Source: Pseudomonadales bacterium
Lineage (GTDB): Bacteria; Pseudomonadota; Gammaproteobacteria; Pseudomonadales; Azotimanducaceae
NCBI GenBank assembly: GCA_022825925.1
Contig: JAJDVW010000083.1
Location: 1-64,000, forward strand
DNA length: 64,000 nt
Direction: 5' to 3'
In this document: positions 54,504-63,963 of the stretch, piece after piece
How positions within the stretch are numbered: position 1 is the first letter of the stretch
Layout of the letters: each line of letters opens with the position of its first letter
Program-made: the position numbers and the translations under genes
Notes under the pieces: model-generated
Database searches by the model: none
Seen by the model: only the letters and a program-made list of their open reading frames with translations
Told to the model about the DNA's origin: nothing

Positions 54504-57001
54504 CGCCGCGCATGGTGCTGCGGCTGGCCGTGCGCGACTGGCGCGCCGGCGAACTGCGCCTGCTGCTCGCGGCCGTCGTGGTGGCGGTGGGCACGGTGAC
54601 CGCGATCGGCCTGTTCGTCGACCGCCTGCGCGAGGCCCTCCTCTCCGAGTCGACCACGTTCCTGGGCGCCGACCGGGTCATCGGCTCGACGCGGCCGATA
54701 CCCGAGGACTTTCGTGACGCCGCGCGCCGCCTGGGACTGGCTCAGACCGACGTCATTACCTTCCCCTCGATGCTCTTCGCGGACGAATCGACGGACGCCC
54801 GCAGCCAGCTCGTGTCCGTCAAGGCCGTGGGGGACGGCTATCCCCTGCGTGGCGTGTTGCGCGTCGCGGAGGAGCCGTTCGGACCCGCCGGCGTCACGGA
54901 TGCCGTCCCCGCGCCGGGCGAGGTGTGGCTCGACTCGCGCCTGTTCCCGGCGCTCGATCTCGCGGTGGGGGACGCGGTGGCGCTCGGCTACGCGCGCCTC
55001 GAGATCGCCCGGGTGCTCGCGGGCGAGCCGGACCGCGGCGGCAGCGTGTTCGATCTCGGCCCGCGTCTCCTGATGCACATCGACGACGTACCCGAGACGC
55101 GCGTGATCCAGCCGGGCAGCCGGGTCGGCTACCGGCTGCTCCTCGCGGGAGACGACGGCAGCCTCGCCGAACTGCGCGCGGCCATCGAGCCGGACCTCGC
55201 ACCCAATTACCGCTGGCGGGGCATCGCCGACGCGAACCCGACCATCGGCGAAGCCCTCGACCGCGCCGAGAGCTTCCTCCTCCTGGGAGGACTGCTGGCG
55301 GTCCTGCTCGCCGGAGTCGCCGTTGCGCTCGGCGCGCACCGATACGCGCGGCGGCACTACGACCATGTCGGCGTGCTCAAGACCCTCGGGGCCACGCCGT
55401 CCGACGTGCAGTGGGGCTACCTGGGTATCCTGAGTGTGGTCGGCGGCGCCGGGGTCGTGACGGGCCTCGTGCTAGGGGGCCTTGTGCACCAGGGCATCGT
55501 GGCGGCGTTGGCCGCCTATCTGCCGGCGTCGCTGCCGTTGCCGAGCCCCCGCCCGCTGGCGTTGGGGGCAGTCACGGGCTTCGTATGCCTGCTGGCGTTC
55601 GCCCTGCCGCCGCTGCTCGCCCTGCGCGGGGTCTCGCCGATGCGCGTGATCCGGCGGGACGTGCATGCCGGCGCGGCGTCGCAGGCGTTCACGTACGGGT
55701 CCGCCGCCAGCGGCGGGCTCGGCCTGCTGGTGTGGTACAGCGGCGATGTCCTACTGACCCTGTGGGCGCTCGTCGGCGGGGTGGGCGTCTGCGGGGCGTT
55801 CGCCGTGCTGGCGCTCGCGCTCCTGCGCGGCGGGCGCGTCGTGGGGATGCATGCCGGCAGCGCCTGGCGGCTCGCCCTGGCGGGCCTGCAGCGGCGCTAC
55901 CGGGAGAACGTCGCCCAGATCACGATCTTCGGGATCGCGATCATGCTCCTGCTCATCCTGCTGCTGATCCGCACGGCCCTGCTGGACGAGTGGCGCGCGC
56001 AGTTGCCCGAGGACGCGCCGAACCACTTCGTCATGAACGTCGCCGACGACGAGGTCGATGCGGTGCAGGCCCTGCTGGCGACCCACACGGACTATGACGG
56101 ACACCTCTTTCCGATGATCCGCGGCCGAGTCATGAGCGTGAACGGCGAGGCCGCCGAGTCCTGGGCGGAGACCCATCGCCGGGGGCCGGACGGGCCGCGC
56201 CTGCGGTCCGAGCGCAACCTGACGTGGTCCGACACGCTGCCCGACAACAACGTGCTCGTGGAGGGCGCGTGGTGGCCGGAGGGCACGGACGAAGCCCTGA
56301 TCTCGCTCGAGGACGAGTATGCCGCCCGTTTCGGGCTCGGCATCGGGGACGAACTGGCCTTCGACATCGGCGGCTTGCCCGTGACCGCGCGTGTGGCCAA
56401 CACGCGGCGGGTCGAGTGGGACAGCCTGCAGCCCAACTTCTTCCTGATCTTCTCCGGAGGCGCGCTGCGCGACTTCGCCACCACCCACATGACGAGCTTC
56501 CACCTCGACGCCGAGGCCAAGCCGTTCCTCAACCGCCTCCTGTCGGAGCATCCCACGATCACGGTGATCGAGGTCGACGAGATCATCCGCCAGGTGCGCA
56601 GCATCGTCGGGCGGGTCACGCAGGCGATCGAACTGGTGCTGGGCCTCGTCCTCGGCGCCGGCGCGCTGGTGCTCGTGGCCTCGATCCAGGCGAGCCACGA
56701 GGCGCGCCTGAAGGAACACGCCCTCGTCCGCGCCCTCGGCGGGACCATGAAACTCATCGCCGGGGCGCTCACGGCGGAGTTCGCGGTGCTCGGCGCCTTC
56801 GCCGGCGTGGTCGCGGTGATCGGGGCGGAGATCACCGTTACCGTGTTGCGGTCACAGGTCTTCGAAATCGGGTACGAACTGCACCCGTGGCTGTGGCTCG
56901 CGGGACCCGCCATCGGCGCGTTGCTGATCGCCGCCATCGGGTATCTCGGCACGCGGAAACTGGTTGAGTCGCCGCCGGTGCTGGTGCTGAGGGAACTCTG
57001 A
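54500..57001 (+). CDS. ybbP: FtsX-family ABC permease, YbbP-like
   Basis: An 833-residue permease. An N-terminal membrane helix (LRLLLAAVVVAVGTVTAIG) is followed by a periplasmic region to about 265. Three helices of the first FtsX domain follow (LLLGGLLAVLLAGVAVALG onward), then two central helices, a second helix near 485-505, another periplasmic region, and the C-terminal FtsX domain with three helices ending near 830. The KTLGATPSDVQWGY and VRALGGTMKLIAGA segments are the coupling helices expected to touch the ATPase. This duplicated layout is typical of YbbP. The GTG start at 54500 overlaps the ATPase stop (GTGA). Confidence 0.87.
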   Translation: MTPRMVLRLAVRDWRAGELRLLLAAVVVAVGTVTAIGLFVDRLREALLSESTTFLGADRVIGSTRPIPEDFRDAARRLGLAQTDVITFPSMLFADESTDARSQLVSVKAVGDGYPLRGVLRVAEEPFGPAGVTDAVPAPGEVWLDSRLFPALDLAVGDAVALGYARLEIARVLAGEPDRGGSVFDLGPRLLMHIDDVPETRVIQPGSRVGYRLLLAGDDGSLAELRAAIEPDLAPNYRWRGIADANPTIGEALDRAESFLLLGGLLAVLLAGVAVALGAHRYARRHYDHVGVLKTLGATPSDVQWGYLGILSVVGGAGVVTGLVLGGLVHQGIVAALAAYLPASLPLPSPRPLALGAVTGFVCLLAFALPPLLALRGVSPMRVIRRDVHAGAASQAFTYGSAASGGLGLLVWYSGDVLLTLWALVGGVGVCGAFAVLALALLRGGRVVGMHAGSAWRLALAGLQRRYRENVAQITIFGIAIMLLLILLLIRTALLDEWRAQLPEDAPNHFVMNVADDEVDAVQALLATHTDYDGHLFPMIRGRVMSVNGEAAESWAETHRRGPDGPRLRSERNLTWSDTLPDNNVLVEGAWWPEGTDEALISLEDEYAARFGLGIGDELAFDIGGLPVTARVANTRRVEWDSLQPNFFLIFSGGALRDFATTHMTSFHLDAEAKPFLNRLLSEHPTITVIEVDEIIRQVRSIVGRVTQAIELVLGLVLGAGALVLVASIQASHEARLKEHALVRALGGTMKLIAGALTAEFAVLGAFAGVVAVIGAEITVTVLRSQVFEIGYELHPWLWLAGPAIGALLIAAIGYLGTRKLVESPPVLVLREL

Positions 57002-57115
57002 TCCGGCGGCTGTCGAGGTGGTAGCGTATTCATGTGCCCGGATGCGGGGGTCGATGTATTGCGGAGCCTCTAGACCGGGTAACCCGATCGTGCGAGTGCG
57101 CGTCGTTGCCGCGCT

Positions 57116-57772
57116 TCAGCCATCGATCACCGGGTAGCACGGATCGCCCCAGTGCTCCTCCGGATTCGCCATCAGCAGGTGGATCACGCGGGGCACGAGG
57201 TCGGCGAGGATCGCTGTGCCGTCACGCACTTGGTCCCGGTTCACGCTGCTCTGCCACGTCGCGCCGCCGTGGATCAACTGGTTGCGCAGCGTGTAGAGCC
57301 GCGCCAGGACGATGGCGAGTACCGTGGCCGTGCGGCTGCGGTCGCGCAGCGCGAGGTGCGCCTTGGTCCGGGCGCCCTCGAAGGAGCGCTGCCACTGGCG
57401 CTCGGAGATCTTGCCGTTCTGGTAGTCCCAGAAGGGTTGGAACACGAAACGATTGTCGAGGAGGAGCCGGAAGGGCCCGGGGAACTTCGCCCAGACCAAC
57501 TCGTACAGGAGGTTCTCGTCGTCGAGCTCCACGAGCCGTTCAAGGAAACGCTCGAGCACCGTCTGCTCCGGCGTAGACTCGCGCTGGATCTCGTCGGAGT
57601 AGGCGGCGTTCAGGGCGATCCAGAGAAAGATGAAGCGCCCGTCGTCATCGTCGCCGCACCGCTCGGCCCGCCCGAGCCAGCTCACCGCGCGGTGCACTCG
57701 CAGGGCGATGGCCGGGTGCCGGTCCTCTATGCGGCGGGCCCGGGCCTTGAGGCTGGGATAGTCGAAGGGCAT
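57116..57772 (-). CDS. HEPN-domain protein, possible ribonuclease
   Basis: A 218-residue, mainly helical protein. The key feature is LYTLRNQLIHGGATW near 167-181, giving R-N-x3-H, the R-x(4-6)-H motif of HEPN nucleases. An upstream FIFLWIALNAAYSDE segment near 47-61 is also typical of HEPN proteins annotated near abortive-infection systems. Active HEPN proteins cut RNA as toxins or defence effectors; others are inactive. No MNT nucleotidyltransferase or other antitoxin is adjacent, so it is an orphan. ATG 57772 gives MPFDYPSLKARARRIED. The gene converges on the YbbP permease gene with a 114-bp gap in which I see nothing further. Confidence 0.65.
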   Translation of the reverse strand: MPFDYPSLKARARRIEDRHPAIALRVHRAVSWLGRAERCGDDDDGRFIFLWIALNAAYSDEIQRESTPEQTVLERFLERLVELDDENLLYELVWAKFPGPFRLLLDNRFVFQPFWDYQNGKISERQWQRSFEGARTKAHLALRDRSRTATVLAIVLARLYTLRNQLIHGGATWQSSVNRDQVRDGTAILADLVPRVIHLLMANPEEHWGDPCYPVIDG

Positions 57773-57802
57773 GCGCGGAAGCGGGGCCGCCGGGGAGCCT
57801 GT

Positions 57803-58012
57803 CTACGGGATTCCCGGCGAGCACCGCGCAGCGCCGGATGCCGCCCGCGGCGAGTTCATGCGCGTATCGGGTTGAAAGAACCCTGTCACGATGCTGCCCT
57901 CCTCGGGATGCCGCTGCCGGTAGCGACGGAGTTCATTGTCCGTCAGGCCGGCGTGGATGTCGATGAACTCCAAAGTGGCTGGTTCCGTCCGCCAATGTGC
58001 TGTGTCCGGCAT
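57803..58012 (-). pseudogene. Short Rpn-family C-terminal relic
   Basis: The frame from ATG 58012 contains LEFIDIHAGLTDNELRRYRQ and HPEEGSIVTGFFQ, the same block as in the Rpn fragment at 14.9 kb (FIDVYAGLTDNERARYRERYPEE). It then runs into unrelated residues and stops at 57803. The nuclease core and the Gln-rich tail are both missing. The remaining interval from 58013 to 58325, up to the TonB receptor gene, holds no gene that I can support. Confidence 0.55.
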
Positions 58013-58325
58013 GCGCCGTGGAGTCGCATGATCCAGGACGCCTCGCCGTGGCGCTACGGGCAACGGCTGAAAGTTCCTGTAGGAGAAAGGACGGCGTGGC
58101 TGGGCCGCGGGCGGAGCCGTCCTGCACGGGTAGTGGCCGAGCGCGCGCGAACCACGTTCGCGTTGCGAGGTGGCGGGCCGGCCATGGGGCGCTACAGGGG
58201 ACCGTTTCCGAGGCCGAAAGGCGACGAGGACGCGCTCGTCGACGCTTGCGCCCGGCCCCGGTCGCCAGTCCCGCCCGGCGCCGCCCGATTGGCAACGGCC
58301 GGCCAAATCGGACACACTCTCGCGC

Positions 58326-60398
58326 ATGAAATCCCCCGCTTCCCTGCTCGGCGCGCTGGCCGCGGTGTGCGCAGTGTGCGCGTTTGCACAGGACGAGGCT
58401 TCCGTCGCCGAAGTCGCGCAAATCCCGGGAGTGGAAGAGATCGTGGTGGTCGCGGACGCGTCGGTACGCACCCGCCAGGGCGACCTCGGCAGCGTCACCA
58501 CGGTGGATGCCGAGGAACTCGATCTCCTGCGTGCCAACCACGTGCACGAAACCCTCGCGCGGGTGCCGGGGGTCTGGGTCCAGCGCGGCTCGGGCCACGA
58601 ACACCTGACGGCGATCCGCTCGGGCGTGCTGGCCGGGCCCGGGGCGTGCGGCGAGTTCCTCTATCTGGAGAACGGCATCCCCATCCGCCCCGCGGGGTTC
58701 TGCAACATCAACAACCTCTTCGAGGTCAACACCGAGCAGGCGGCGGCCGTCGAAGTCCTGCGCGGACCGGCGAGCGCGCTGTTCGGCGGCAACGCCCTGC
58801 ACGGGGTGGTGAACGTCGTCGCGCGGCGCCCGGCGGGGCGGCCGGCGCTCTCCCTGGAGGTGGGTCCCTACGACTACCACCAGGCGCGCGCCGGCGGGGT
58901 GCTGGGCGACGTGCGCGTGGACGTGCACTCGACCGGCAGCGGGGGCTACCGGGACGACACCGGCTTCGGCCAGCAGAAGGCCAGTCTGAGCCACGTCCTC
59001 GACGCGGGGCCGTGGGAGGTCTCGAACTTCGTGTCGGCCACGCTGCTGAACCAGGAGACCGGCGGATTCGTGCGCGGGTACCGGGCGTATGACGACGACG
59101 GCCTGCGCGACGCCAACCCGAACCCGGAGGCGTACCGTGACGCGTGGTCGCTGCGCGCGATCAGTGCCTGGACGCGGGCCCTCGGGGATCGTCAACTTGC
59201 CCTGACGCCCTACCTGCGCCGCTCGAGCATGGCGTTCCTGCAGCACTTCCTGCCGGGACAGCCCCTCGAGACGAACGCGCAGACGAGCGGTGGGGCGGTC
59301 GGGCGTCTCGGGGGCGTCGACGGGAGCCTCTCGTGGAACGTCGGCGCCCAGGTCGAGTGGATGCGGGGCGAACTCGGTCAGCACCAGGACGGTCCGACGG
59401 TCGGATCGGCCTTTCTGGTGGCCACCCGGCCGCCGGGCACGCACTACGACTACGACGTCGACAGCGCCATGGCGGCGGCGTTCTACGACCTGACCTGGTC
59501 GCTCTCGGCCCGGGCGAACCTCGTCCACAGCCTGCGCGTCGAGCGCCTGGCCTACGACTACGACAACCATGCCACCGTCGGCAACACCCGCGACGACGGG
59601 ACCGCCTGCGGATTCGGCGGCTGCCTGTACACGCGGCCCGCCAGCAGGGAAGACATCTTCACGGACGTCGCCGGCCGCATCGGGATCCACTGGGATCTCG
59701 ACGACCGGTCCGAGGCCTACGCGGTCGCCGGCCGGGGCTTTCGCGCCCCCCAGGCCACGGAGCTGTATCGGCTCCAGAGCGGGCAGACCGTCGCCGACAT
59801 CGACAGCGAGGCGTTGACGTCGGTGGAAGCGGGTTGGCGGTGGACGGGGGAGACGGTTGACGCCGACGTCGCCGTCTATGCCGAGCGGACGGACCACCTC
59901 ATTTTCCGCGACGCCGACGGCTTCAACGTGAGCGACGGCGAGACGGAGTCCTCGGGCATCGAGTTCGCGCTGCGCGGTCGCTTCGGGGACATCCACCGGC
60001 TCGAGTTGACGGGCACCTATGCCCGGCACCGCTATGCCTTCGACCGGGACGCCGCGCGCGGCGAGCGCATCCGCGACGGCAACGACGTGGACACCGCGCC
60101 GCGCTGGCTGGGGAGCGCCCGCTGGCACGTCTCGTCCGGCGCCCTGCGGTCGGAACTCGAAGCCGTGTACGTCGGGTCGCACTTCCTCAACGCCGCCAAC
60201 ACGGCCCGCTACGAGGGCCACCTGGCCTTCCACTGGCGCGGGAGCTACCGGGTGTCGGAGCGGATGACGCTGTTCGCCCGGCTGCTCAACCTGACCGACG
60301 AGCGCTACGCGGACCGCGCGGACTTCGCCTTCGGCAGTTTCCGGTACTTCCCCGCGCTGCCGAGGCAGTTCTACCTGGGCGTCGAACTCGGCTTCTGA
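58326..60398 (+). CDS. TonB-dependent outer-membrane receptor 2
   Basis: A 690-residue receptor. The signal peptide (SLLGALAAVCAVCAFAQ) is followed by a TonB-box-like VEEIVVVAD near 36-44. The plug domain includes DLGSVTTVDAEEL, ETLARVPGVWVQRGSGHEH and VEVLRGPASALFGGNALHGV (to about 165). The rest is barrel, with GRGFRAPQATELYRL near 475-490, and the protein ends in FYLGVELGF with terminal Phe. The length and plug sequence resemble siderophore/cobalamin-type receptors; the ligand is unknown. ATG 58326 gives a good signal peptide. The gene is monocistronic, with receptor 3 starting 130 bp downstream. Confidence 0.87.
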   Translation: MKSPASLLGALAAVCAVCAFAQDEASVAEVAQIPGVEEIVVVADASVRTRQGDLGSVTTVDAEELDLLRANHVHETLARVPGVWVQRGSGHEHLTAIRSGVLAGPGACGEFLYLENGIPIRPAGFCNINNLFEVNTEQAAAVEVLRGPASALFGGNALHGVVNVVARRPAGRPALSLEVGPYDYHQARAGGVLGDVRVDVHSTGSGGYRDDTGFGQQKASLSHVLDAGPWEVSNFVSATLLNQETGGFVRGYRAYDDDGLRDANPNPEAYRDAWSLRAISAWTRALGDRQLALTPYLRRSSMAFLQHFLPGQPLETNAQTSGGAVGRLGGVDGSLSWNVGAQVEWMRGELGQHQDGPTVGSAFLVATRPPGTHYDYDVDSAMAAAFYDLTWSLSARANLVHSLRVERLAYDYDNHATVGNTRDDGTACGFGGCLYTRPASREDIFTDVAGRIGIHWDLDDRSEAYAVAGRGFRAPQATELYRLQSGQTVADIDSEALTSVEAGWRWTGETVDADVAVYAERTDHLIFRDADGFNVSDGETESSGIEFALRGRFGDIHRLELTGTYARHRYAFDRDAARGERIRDGNDVDTAPRWLGSARWHVSSGALRSELEAVYVGSHFLNAANTARYEGHLAFHWRGSYRVSERMTLFARLLNLTDERYADRADFAFGSFRYFPALPRQFYLGVELGF

Positions 60399-60482
60399 GG
60401 GCGCCCCGGACGCGTCTTCGGGACGCGATGCGATGGTGCGCGAAACGGGCGCGGAACGCCTTCCCTATCCGATTGACTAGGT

Positions 60483-60520
60483 CGCCAAAAAGGCGGAGAG
60501 TGCGCGTTTCTATGGGGAGG
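60483..60520 (+). promoter_or_regulatory. Leader hairpin and strong ribosome-binding site of TonB receptor 3
   Basis: CGCC and GGCG pair around an AAAAA loop at 60483-60495, an accessible A-rich loop. GGGGAGG at 60514-60520 lies 8 bp before the ATG at 60529. TTGACT at 60473-60478 could be a -35 box but has no matching -10. The hairpin may be a simple leader structure. Confidence 0.35.
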
Positions 60521-60528
60521 ATAAAACC

Positions 60529-63345
60529 ATGGGATATAAGTACATGCCGTCCTGGATGACGGCTGCCGGAAAACGGCTCCCGTTGCCGTTTCTGCTGGTC
60601 TTCTCGCTGCTGGCCTGGCCCCCCGGGGGGGGGGCGTTGGCCCAGGAAGCGGTCGAGGACGACCGGGAAGAGATCGAGGAGATCGTCGTCACCGGCTCGC
60701 GCATCAAGCGTAGCGACTTTGCTTCGGCGAGTCCGATCACCGTCATCACGGGTCAGTCCGTGCTCGAGTCGGGGTTCGGGAACCTCGGTGAGGCGCTGCG
60801 CAACCAGGCCGTGTCCGGCACGTCCGGCTTCAACCAGTCGAGCGTGCTGTCCGGCGGCGGATCGACCTCGGTCGACCTGCGCAACCTGGGTCCGGACCGG
60901 GTGCTCATCCTGATCAACGGCAAGCGCGTCGCGAGCTTTGCCGACTCGCTCGCCAACCAGGCCGCGGACCTGACGTTCGTGCCCACCGCGATGGTCGAGC
61001 GCGTGGAGATTCTGCGCGACGGCGCTTCGGCGGTGTACGGCGCGGACGCCGTCTCGGGAGTGGTGAACGTCATCCTGAAGGACAGCTTCGAAGGGATCGA
61101 GGCCGGCGTGTCGTCCGGCATCAGCGGCGAGGGCGATGCCGAGCAGTACAGCGCGGAGTTCGCCATCGGCGCCACCGGCGACCGGGGCTCCGTGATTCTC
61201 GGCGGCGAGTACCGCTACTCCAACAACTTGCCGCAAACGGCTCGTGACTGGGCGTTTCCGGCCATTTCGAGTCTTTCGGGCACGGCCCAGAACGGGAGTT
61301 TCTTCTCCCCCGGCGGGGTGTTCTTCGCGGACAACGGCGGACTCTTCTGCACGATGCCAAAGGCGTTCGGGGGAGACGAGGCGACGAACGTGTTCCCGAA
61401 CTGCCCGTCGTTCGCGGCGCGGCAGGCCGTGGACAACCCGGACCAGGTGCAGCTCGTGCGTTACGACTACGCCCTGGGGCAGGACATTTGGGGCGCCTCC
61501 GAGGTCTACACCTTCGCCGGCTACGGCACCTACGATCTTACCGATGGCACCGAGGCGTTCCTCGAGATGCAGTACGCGAAACGCCAGAGCGAGTTCCGTC
61601 TCGACGGCAACCCGGGCAGTTTCGGCACCCCCGGCGTGCCGCAGGGTTGGCGCGTGCCGGCATCGAATCCGCATAACCCGTTCGGGGTGCCGGGCAGCCT
61701 CTATATTCGCCCGACGAGCACGGTGGGCGCGCGGGTGAGCAACCACGAGTCGAACACCCTGCGACTGGCCGCGGGGCTCAGGGGCGACATCATCTCCGAC
61801 GGGTTCCTCAACGAGTGGAGTTGGGAACTTTCCCACCTCTATACCCGAGTCGACGCCGACCTGACGACGGACGCCACGTGGAACCTGCTGCGGGCGAACG
61901 TCATCTCGGATCCGGACTGGTGCGCCCGCGACTCCGTTTGTTCAGGCGTCGTCAACCCGAGCGGTGCGCTGGACGCGCTGCGCCCGGGCAACTGGACGGC
62001 CGAGGAGATCCGCTACCTCAAGCAGGTGAGCCTCGCGGTCTCCGAGTTCCAGACCTCCGGCTGGTTCGGCGTCGCGACGGGGCCGGTGTTCGACGTGCCG
62101 GCAGGTTCGGTCGACGTGGCCTTCGGCTTCGAAAGCCGTACCGACCGTGGCTACAACAAGCCCGACTCCGTCACGGAAGCGGGCGAGTCGGTCGCGAACC
62201 AGGTGTTCACCACGAAGGGCCGCTTCAAGGTCACCGAGTTCTTCGGAGAGGTCACCGTACCGATCCTGGCCGACGTGATGTTCGCGGACTTCCTCGAACT
62301 GAACCTGCAGGCCAGGTCGTCCGACTACTCGAACTTCGGCGAGGAGTCGGTGTGGCGCGTCGGGCTCAACTGGCAGATCGTCCAGGATGTGCGCCTGCGG
62401 GCGAACCGGAGCACCGCTTACCGCGCGCCCTCGGTGACGGACCTGTTCAGCGGCGGCGTGGTGAGCTTCGACTTCTTCTCGCACCCCTGCGCGGCCGGCG
62501 ATCCGAGTCGGACGCCGGGCAGCAACGTGGACCAGAACTGCCTGCTGGACGGCATCGGTCCGGGGATCAGCCAGGTGGCGTCGCAGTCTGCGGTCCTCAG
62601 GGGCGGCAACCCGGATCTGCAGCCCGAGGCGGCGGACACATCCACTGTTGGACTGGTGCTGACGCCGAGGTTCCTCCCGGGCTTCTCCGCGACGGTCGAC
62701 CTGTGGAACATCAAGATCCTGGACGGGATCAGCGGCGTGACTTCGGACAGCATCGTCGACGACTGCTACGAGGGCGCCGTCGGCCTGACGGACCCGGCCT
62801 GCGCGCGGTTCACCACGGTGGTCTCGACCGCGGGACTGTCGGTCGCCAACTTGGTCAACCCGCCCTTCAACCTGGCGACGATCTCGACCAAGGGCGGCGA
62901 CCTCGGTGCGCGGTACGAGTTCGACGGTCCGTTCGACACGTACGTGACCGCGGACGTGACGGCCACCTACATCAAGGCCAACTCGTCCTATCCCGGGCCG
63001 GGCAACGCGGACGACCGGGGCTCGATGCCGCGCATCAAGGCCATCGGTTCGCTACGGGTCGACAAGAACGACTGGGACGTCACCTGGCGCATGCGGTTCA
63101 TCGACGACATGGACGACCCGCGCTTCGACGGCAACAACGCCTTCGGTTACGACACGGTGCCGTCGCACACGGAGCACGATATCCGCGTCGGCTGGAACCC
63201 GGGCGCCTACCGCGTGCTGCTGGGCGTGAACGACCTGTTCGACAAGGACCCGCCGTACGTGTTCAGTTCCGGCACGAACACGGACCTGTTCCTGTACGGC
63301 GCCGTGGGGCGCTACGTCTTCCTGCGGGTCAACTTCTACCAGTAG
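60529..63345 (+). CDS. TonB-dependent outer-membrane receptor 3
   Basis: A 938-residue receptor of the large class common in Xanthomonas, Caulobacter and marine gammaproteobacteria. The signal peptide is LPFLLVFSLLAWPPGGGALAQ, with a run of nine G bases in its coding sequence. A TonB box and plug start, EEIVVTGSRIKRSDFASASP, follows near 50-69. The plug contains LRNLGPDRVLILINGKRVAS and RDGASAVYGADAVSGVVNVI. The barrel has RANRSTAYRAPSVTDLFSGG near 625-644 and ends LRVNFYQ. This class usually takes up oligosaccharides or other polymers, but the ligand here is unknown. The ATG follows a strong ribosome site. The G run is a place where an indel would be likely, but the frame is open. Confidence 0.87.
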   Translation: MGYKYMPSWMTAAGKRLPLPFLLVFSLLAWPPGGGALAQEAVEDDREEIEEIVVTGSRIKRSDFASASPITVITGQSVLESGFGNLGEALRNQAVSGTSGFNQSSVLSGGGSTSVDLRNLGPDRVLILINGKRVASFADSLANQAADLTFVPTAMVERVEILRDGASAVYGADAVSGVVNVILKDSFEGIEAGVSSGISGEGDAEQYSAEFAIGATGDRGSVILGGEYRYSNNLPQTARDWAFPAISSLSGTAQNGSFFSPGGVFFADNGGLFCTMPKAFGGDEATNVFPNCPSFAARQAVDNPDQVQLVRYDYALGQDIWGASEVYTFAGYGTYDLTDGTEAFLEMQYAKRQSEFRLDGNPGSFGTPGVPQGWRVPASNPHNPFGVPGSLYIRPTSTVGARVSNHESNTLRLAAGLRGDIISDGFLNEWSWELSHLYTRVDADLTTDATWNLLRANVISDPDWCARDSVCSGVVNPSGALDALRPGNWTAEEIRYLKQVSLAVSEFQTSGWFGVATGPVFDVPAGSVDVAFGFESRTDRGYNKPDSVTEAGESVANQVFTTKGRFKVTEFFGEVTVPILADVMFADFLELNLQARSSDYSNFGEESVWRVGLNWQIVQDVRLRANRSTAYRAPSVTDLFSGGVVSFDFFSHPCAAGDPSRTPGSNVDQNCLLDGIGPGISQVASQSAVLRGGNPDLQPEAADTSTVGLVLTPRFLPGFSATVDLWNIKILDGISGVTSDSIVDDCYEGAVGLTDPACARFTTVVSTAGLSVANLVNPPFNLATISTKGGDLGARYEFDGPFDTYVTADVTATYIKANSSYPGPGNADDRGSMPRIKAIGSLRVDKNDWDVTWRMRFIDDMDDPRFDGNNAFGYDTVPSHTEHDIRVGWNPGAYRVLLGVNDLFDKDPPYVFSSGTNTDLFLYGAVGRYVFLRVNFYQ

Positions 63346-63643
63346 CCACTACGGCCTGATCTTCCGGGCGGCTCTCCGAGACGGTTTCGTTTCGGGGGGC
63401 CGCTGCGGGGCGCGATAGCCAGGGCGCGACGACCGGACCGCACGCCGTTGTCCGTCAACGCCAGGCCAAGGGTCAATGGGGCCAGGAAGAGCGGCGTCTT
63501 CGGCCGCTTGATGTGCGCGATGGGTGAGGCCTCGTGGTGGCGCTGCTCCCGGATCGCCCCGATCACCTGATCGAGGGAGTTGTCGCCCCAGCGCGTGTTC
63601 GGCCGGGCGGCACGGCGGTGACCCTTCCCCGCGTCGTCTCCGA
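63346..63643 (-). other. Open frame without recognisable family
   Basis: A minus-strand frame ending at TAG 63336-63338, just inside the end of the TonB gene, is open back to about 63640. It includes RWGDNSLDQVIGAIREQRHH and KRPKTPLFLAPLTLGLALTD. I do not recognise it, and the C-terminal end is Arg/Pro/Gly-rich as in random GC-rich frames. It could be a short gene following the 75-residue gene, or a decayed one. Nothing else is seen here. Confidence 0.25.
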
Positions 63644-63871
63644 TCAGCTGCCGGTCGCCAGAAGCGCCCTCTTGGCAACGTCGGGCAGTTCCACGGGCAC
63701 GAACAAGGACGCCGAATACAGGTAGCCATCGGCCTCGGATGCATCCTCGTCCACGACCCTGAGCAGGCCGCGACCGCTCGCGTGCACATCCTCCAACGTG
63801 CGGTAGGCCTTGCCGACGATCAGGCTGGCCGAGTTGCCGCCATTGTCGATGCAGATCACAAACTCGGTCAT
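63644..63871 (-). CDS. Conserved small protein, unknown
   Basis: A 75-residue protein starting MTEFVICIDNGGNSASL. It continues with VGKAYRTLEDV, GLLRVVDEDA, and SLFVPVELPDVAKRALL. This order, with a C-x-D-N start and an F-x-P-x-E-L-P end, resembles a group of 70-75 residue uncharacterised proteins found in many bacteria. No function is assigned. Its ATG overlaps the stop of a short upstream frame (ATGA at 63868-63871), which suggests a two-gene unit cut by the edge of the window. Confidence 0.6.
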   Translation of the reverse strand: MTEFVICIDNGGNSASLIVGKAYRTLEDVHASGRGLLRVVDEDASEADGYLYSASLFVPVELPDVAKRALLATGS

Positions 63872-63963
63872 TCGAGCAGCCTCTTGATCTTGAAGTCCCC
63901 GCGGCCGATGCCGTGCGCCTCGAACCAATGAACTTCGGCCGGATCGGGTCCTCGGCGGATCAA
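63868..63963 (-). CDS. C-terminal end of an unknown gene, possibly frameshifted
   Basis: The last 31 codons read LIRRGPDPAEVHWFEAHGIG, then RGDFKIKRLLE. They look like a genuine protein end and overlap the start of the next gene by four bases. In the same frame a TAA lies directly upstream of the TTG at 63963, so either the gene is broken by a frameshift here or this is a chance frame. The rest would lie beyond the right edge. Confidence 0.3.
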   Translation of the reverse strand: MIRRGPDPAEVHWFEAHGIGRGDFKIKRLLE

